This document shows positions 22,053 through 22,284 of a stretch of 22,284 nt of DNA, in pieces. The notes under the pieces were generated by a model. The model made no database searches. It worked only from the letters and a program-made list of their open reading frames with translations, and was not told where the DNA came from. Numbering within the stretch: position 1 is the first letter of the stretch; each line of letters opens with the position of its first letter. Both the position numbers and the translations under genes were made by a program. The DNA lies in contig CAZWKX010000033.1 of the NCBI GenBank assembly GCA_964633975.1, positions 1 to 22,284 on the forward strand. The letters are read 5' to 3'. The stretch is from CAZWKX01 sp964633975 (GTDB taxonomy: Bacteria; Actinomycetota; Acidimicrobiia; Spongiisociales; UBA11373).

Positions 22053-22284
22053 GCCTCCACCTCCGGCAGCACCTTGCCGGGGTTGAGCAGCCCTTCCGGG
22101 TCGAAGGCGTCCCGCACCCGCCGCAGGGCCTCCAAGTCGTCGGGAGAGAACTGGAGCGGCATCAGATCTCGCTTGTCCATGCCGATGCCGTGTTCACCCG
22201 AGACCGACCCTCCCAGGCGCACCGCGGCGGCGGCGATCTCGGCCGAGGCTGCCTCCACCACCTTCTCGGCGGCGTGGTCCTCGG
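22049..22284 (-). CDS. glcD: glycolate oxidase subunit GlcD, C-terminal part (runs off window)
   Basis: The last 77 codons of an FAD-linked oxidase are present; the 5' part lies beyond the right edge. The reading frame contains the family C-terminal signature GGSVSGEHGIGMDKRDLM, in which the GEHGIG segment belongs to the FAD/substrate site, and ends LRRVRDAFDPEGLLNPGKVL. Position upstream of glcE and glcF with an ATGA overlap identifies it as GlcD. D-lactate dehydrogenases share these motifs, so the substrate call rests on the operon. Confidence 0.9.
   Translation of the reverse strand, partial: EDHAAEKVVEAASAEIAAAAVRLGGSVSGEHGIGMDKRDLMPLQFSPDDLEALRRVRDAFDPEGLLNPGKVLPEVEA

Overview
The window is GC-rich (around two thirds G+C by eye) and looks like a chromosomal segment of an actinobacterium. 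The evidence is a Glu-Asp-Phe tRNA cluster, frequent GTG starts, several starts placed 6-9 nt after a TAnnnT box (leaderless-type promoters), an LCP cell-wall protein, and lipoprotein or surface proteins with Thr-rich linkers. A deep-branching lineage such as Acidimicrobiia would fit the mix of single-chain pyruvate:ferredoxin oxidoreductase with aerobic-type enzymes. That placement is inference; there is no phylogenetic marker here to prove it.

Layout: 5-251 holds three tRNAs. 283-345 is the first of three copies of a heptanucleotide-built inverted repeat. 345-967 carries two small membrane proteins. 980-1747 (minus) is an unrecognised conserved-looking protein, divergent from a branched-chain amino acid module at 1849-5032: a Leu/Val-type dehydrogenase overlapping a fused E1 alpha-beta 2-oxoacid dehydrogenase. 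A tandem GNAT protein follows at 5063-5929. The second repeat copy separates it from a minus-strand, translationally coupled pair, nifJ followed by a dihydroorotate-dehydrogenase-like gene (6008-10593). A 0.47-kb intergenic region with two palindromic sites precedes a SAM methyltransferase (11086-11940).

11951-12260 is a frameshifted, short DinB-like remnant. Divergent from it is the most informative region of the window: a promoter, a 24-codon leader peptide with five consecutive Cys codons, and mutually exclusive antiterminator and terminator pairings, all upstream of a coupled cysK-cysE operon (12388-14198). This reads as a cysteine-responsive attenuator.

The remainder holds a GNAT protein, a four-helix membrane protein, a Thr-rich lipoprotein, a membrane-anchored sulfite-oxidase-family molybdoenzyme, an LCP ligase-like protein, the third repeat copy, and a glcD-glcE-glcF glycolate oxidase operon (minus) whose first gene runs off the right edge.

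How the genes work together: the dehydrogenase and fused E1 form the first two steps of branched-chain amino acid catabolism. CysE and CysK make cysteine from serine, with the leader sensing charged tRNA-Cys. GlcDEF oxidises glycolate to glyoxylate. NifJ links pyruvate and acetyl-CoA to low-potential electron carriers.
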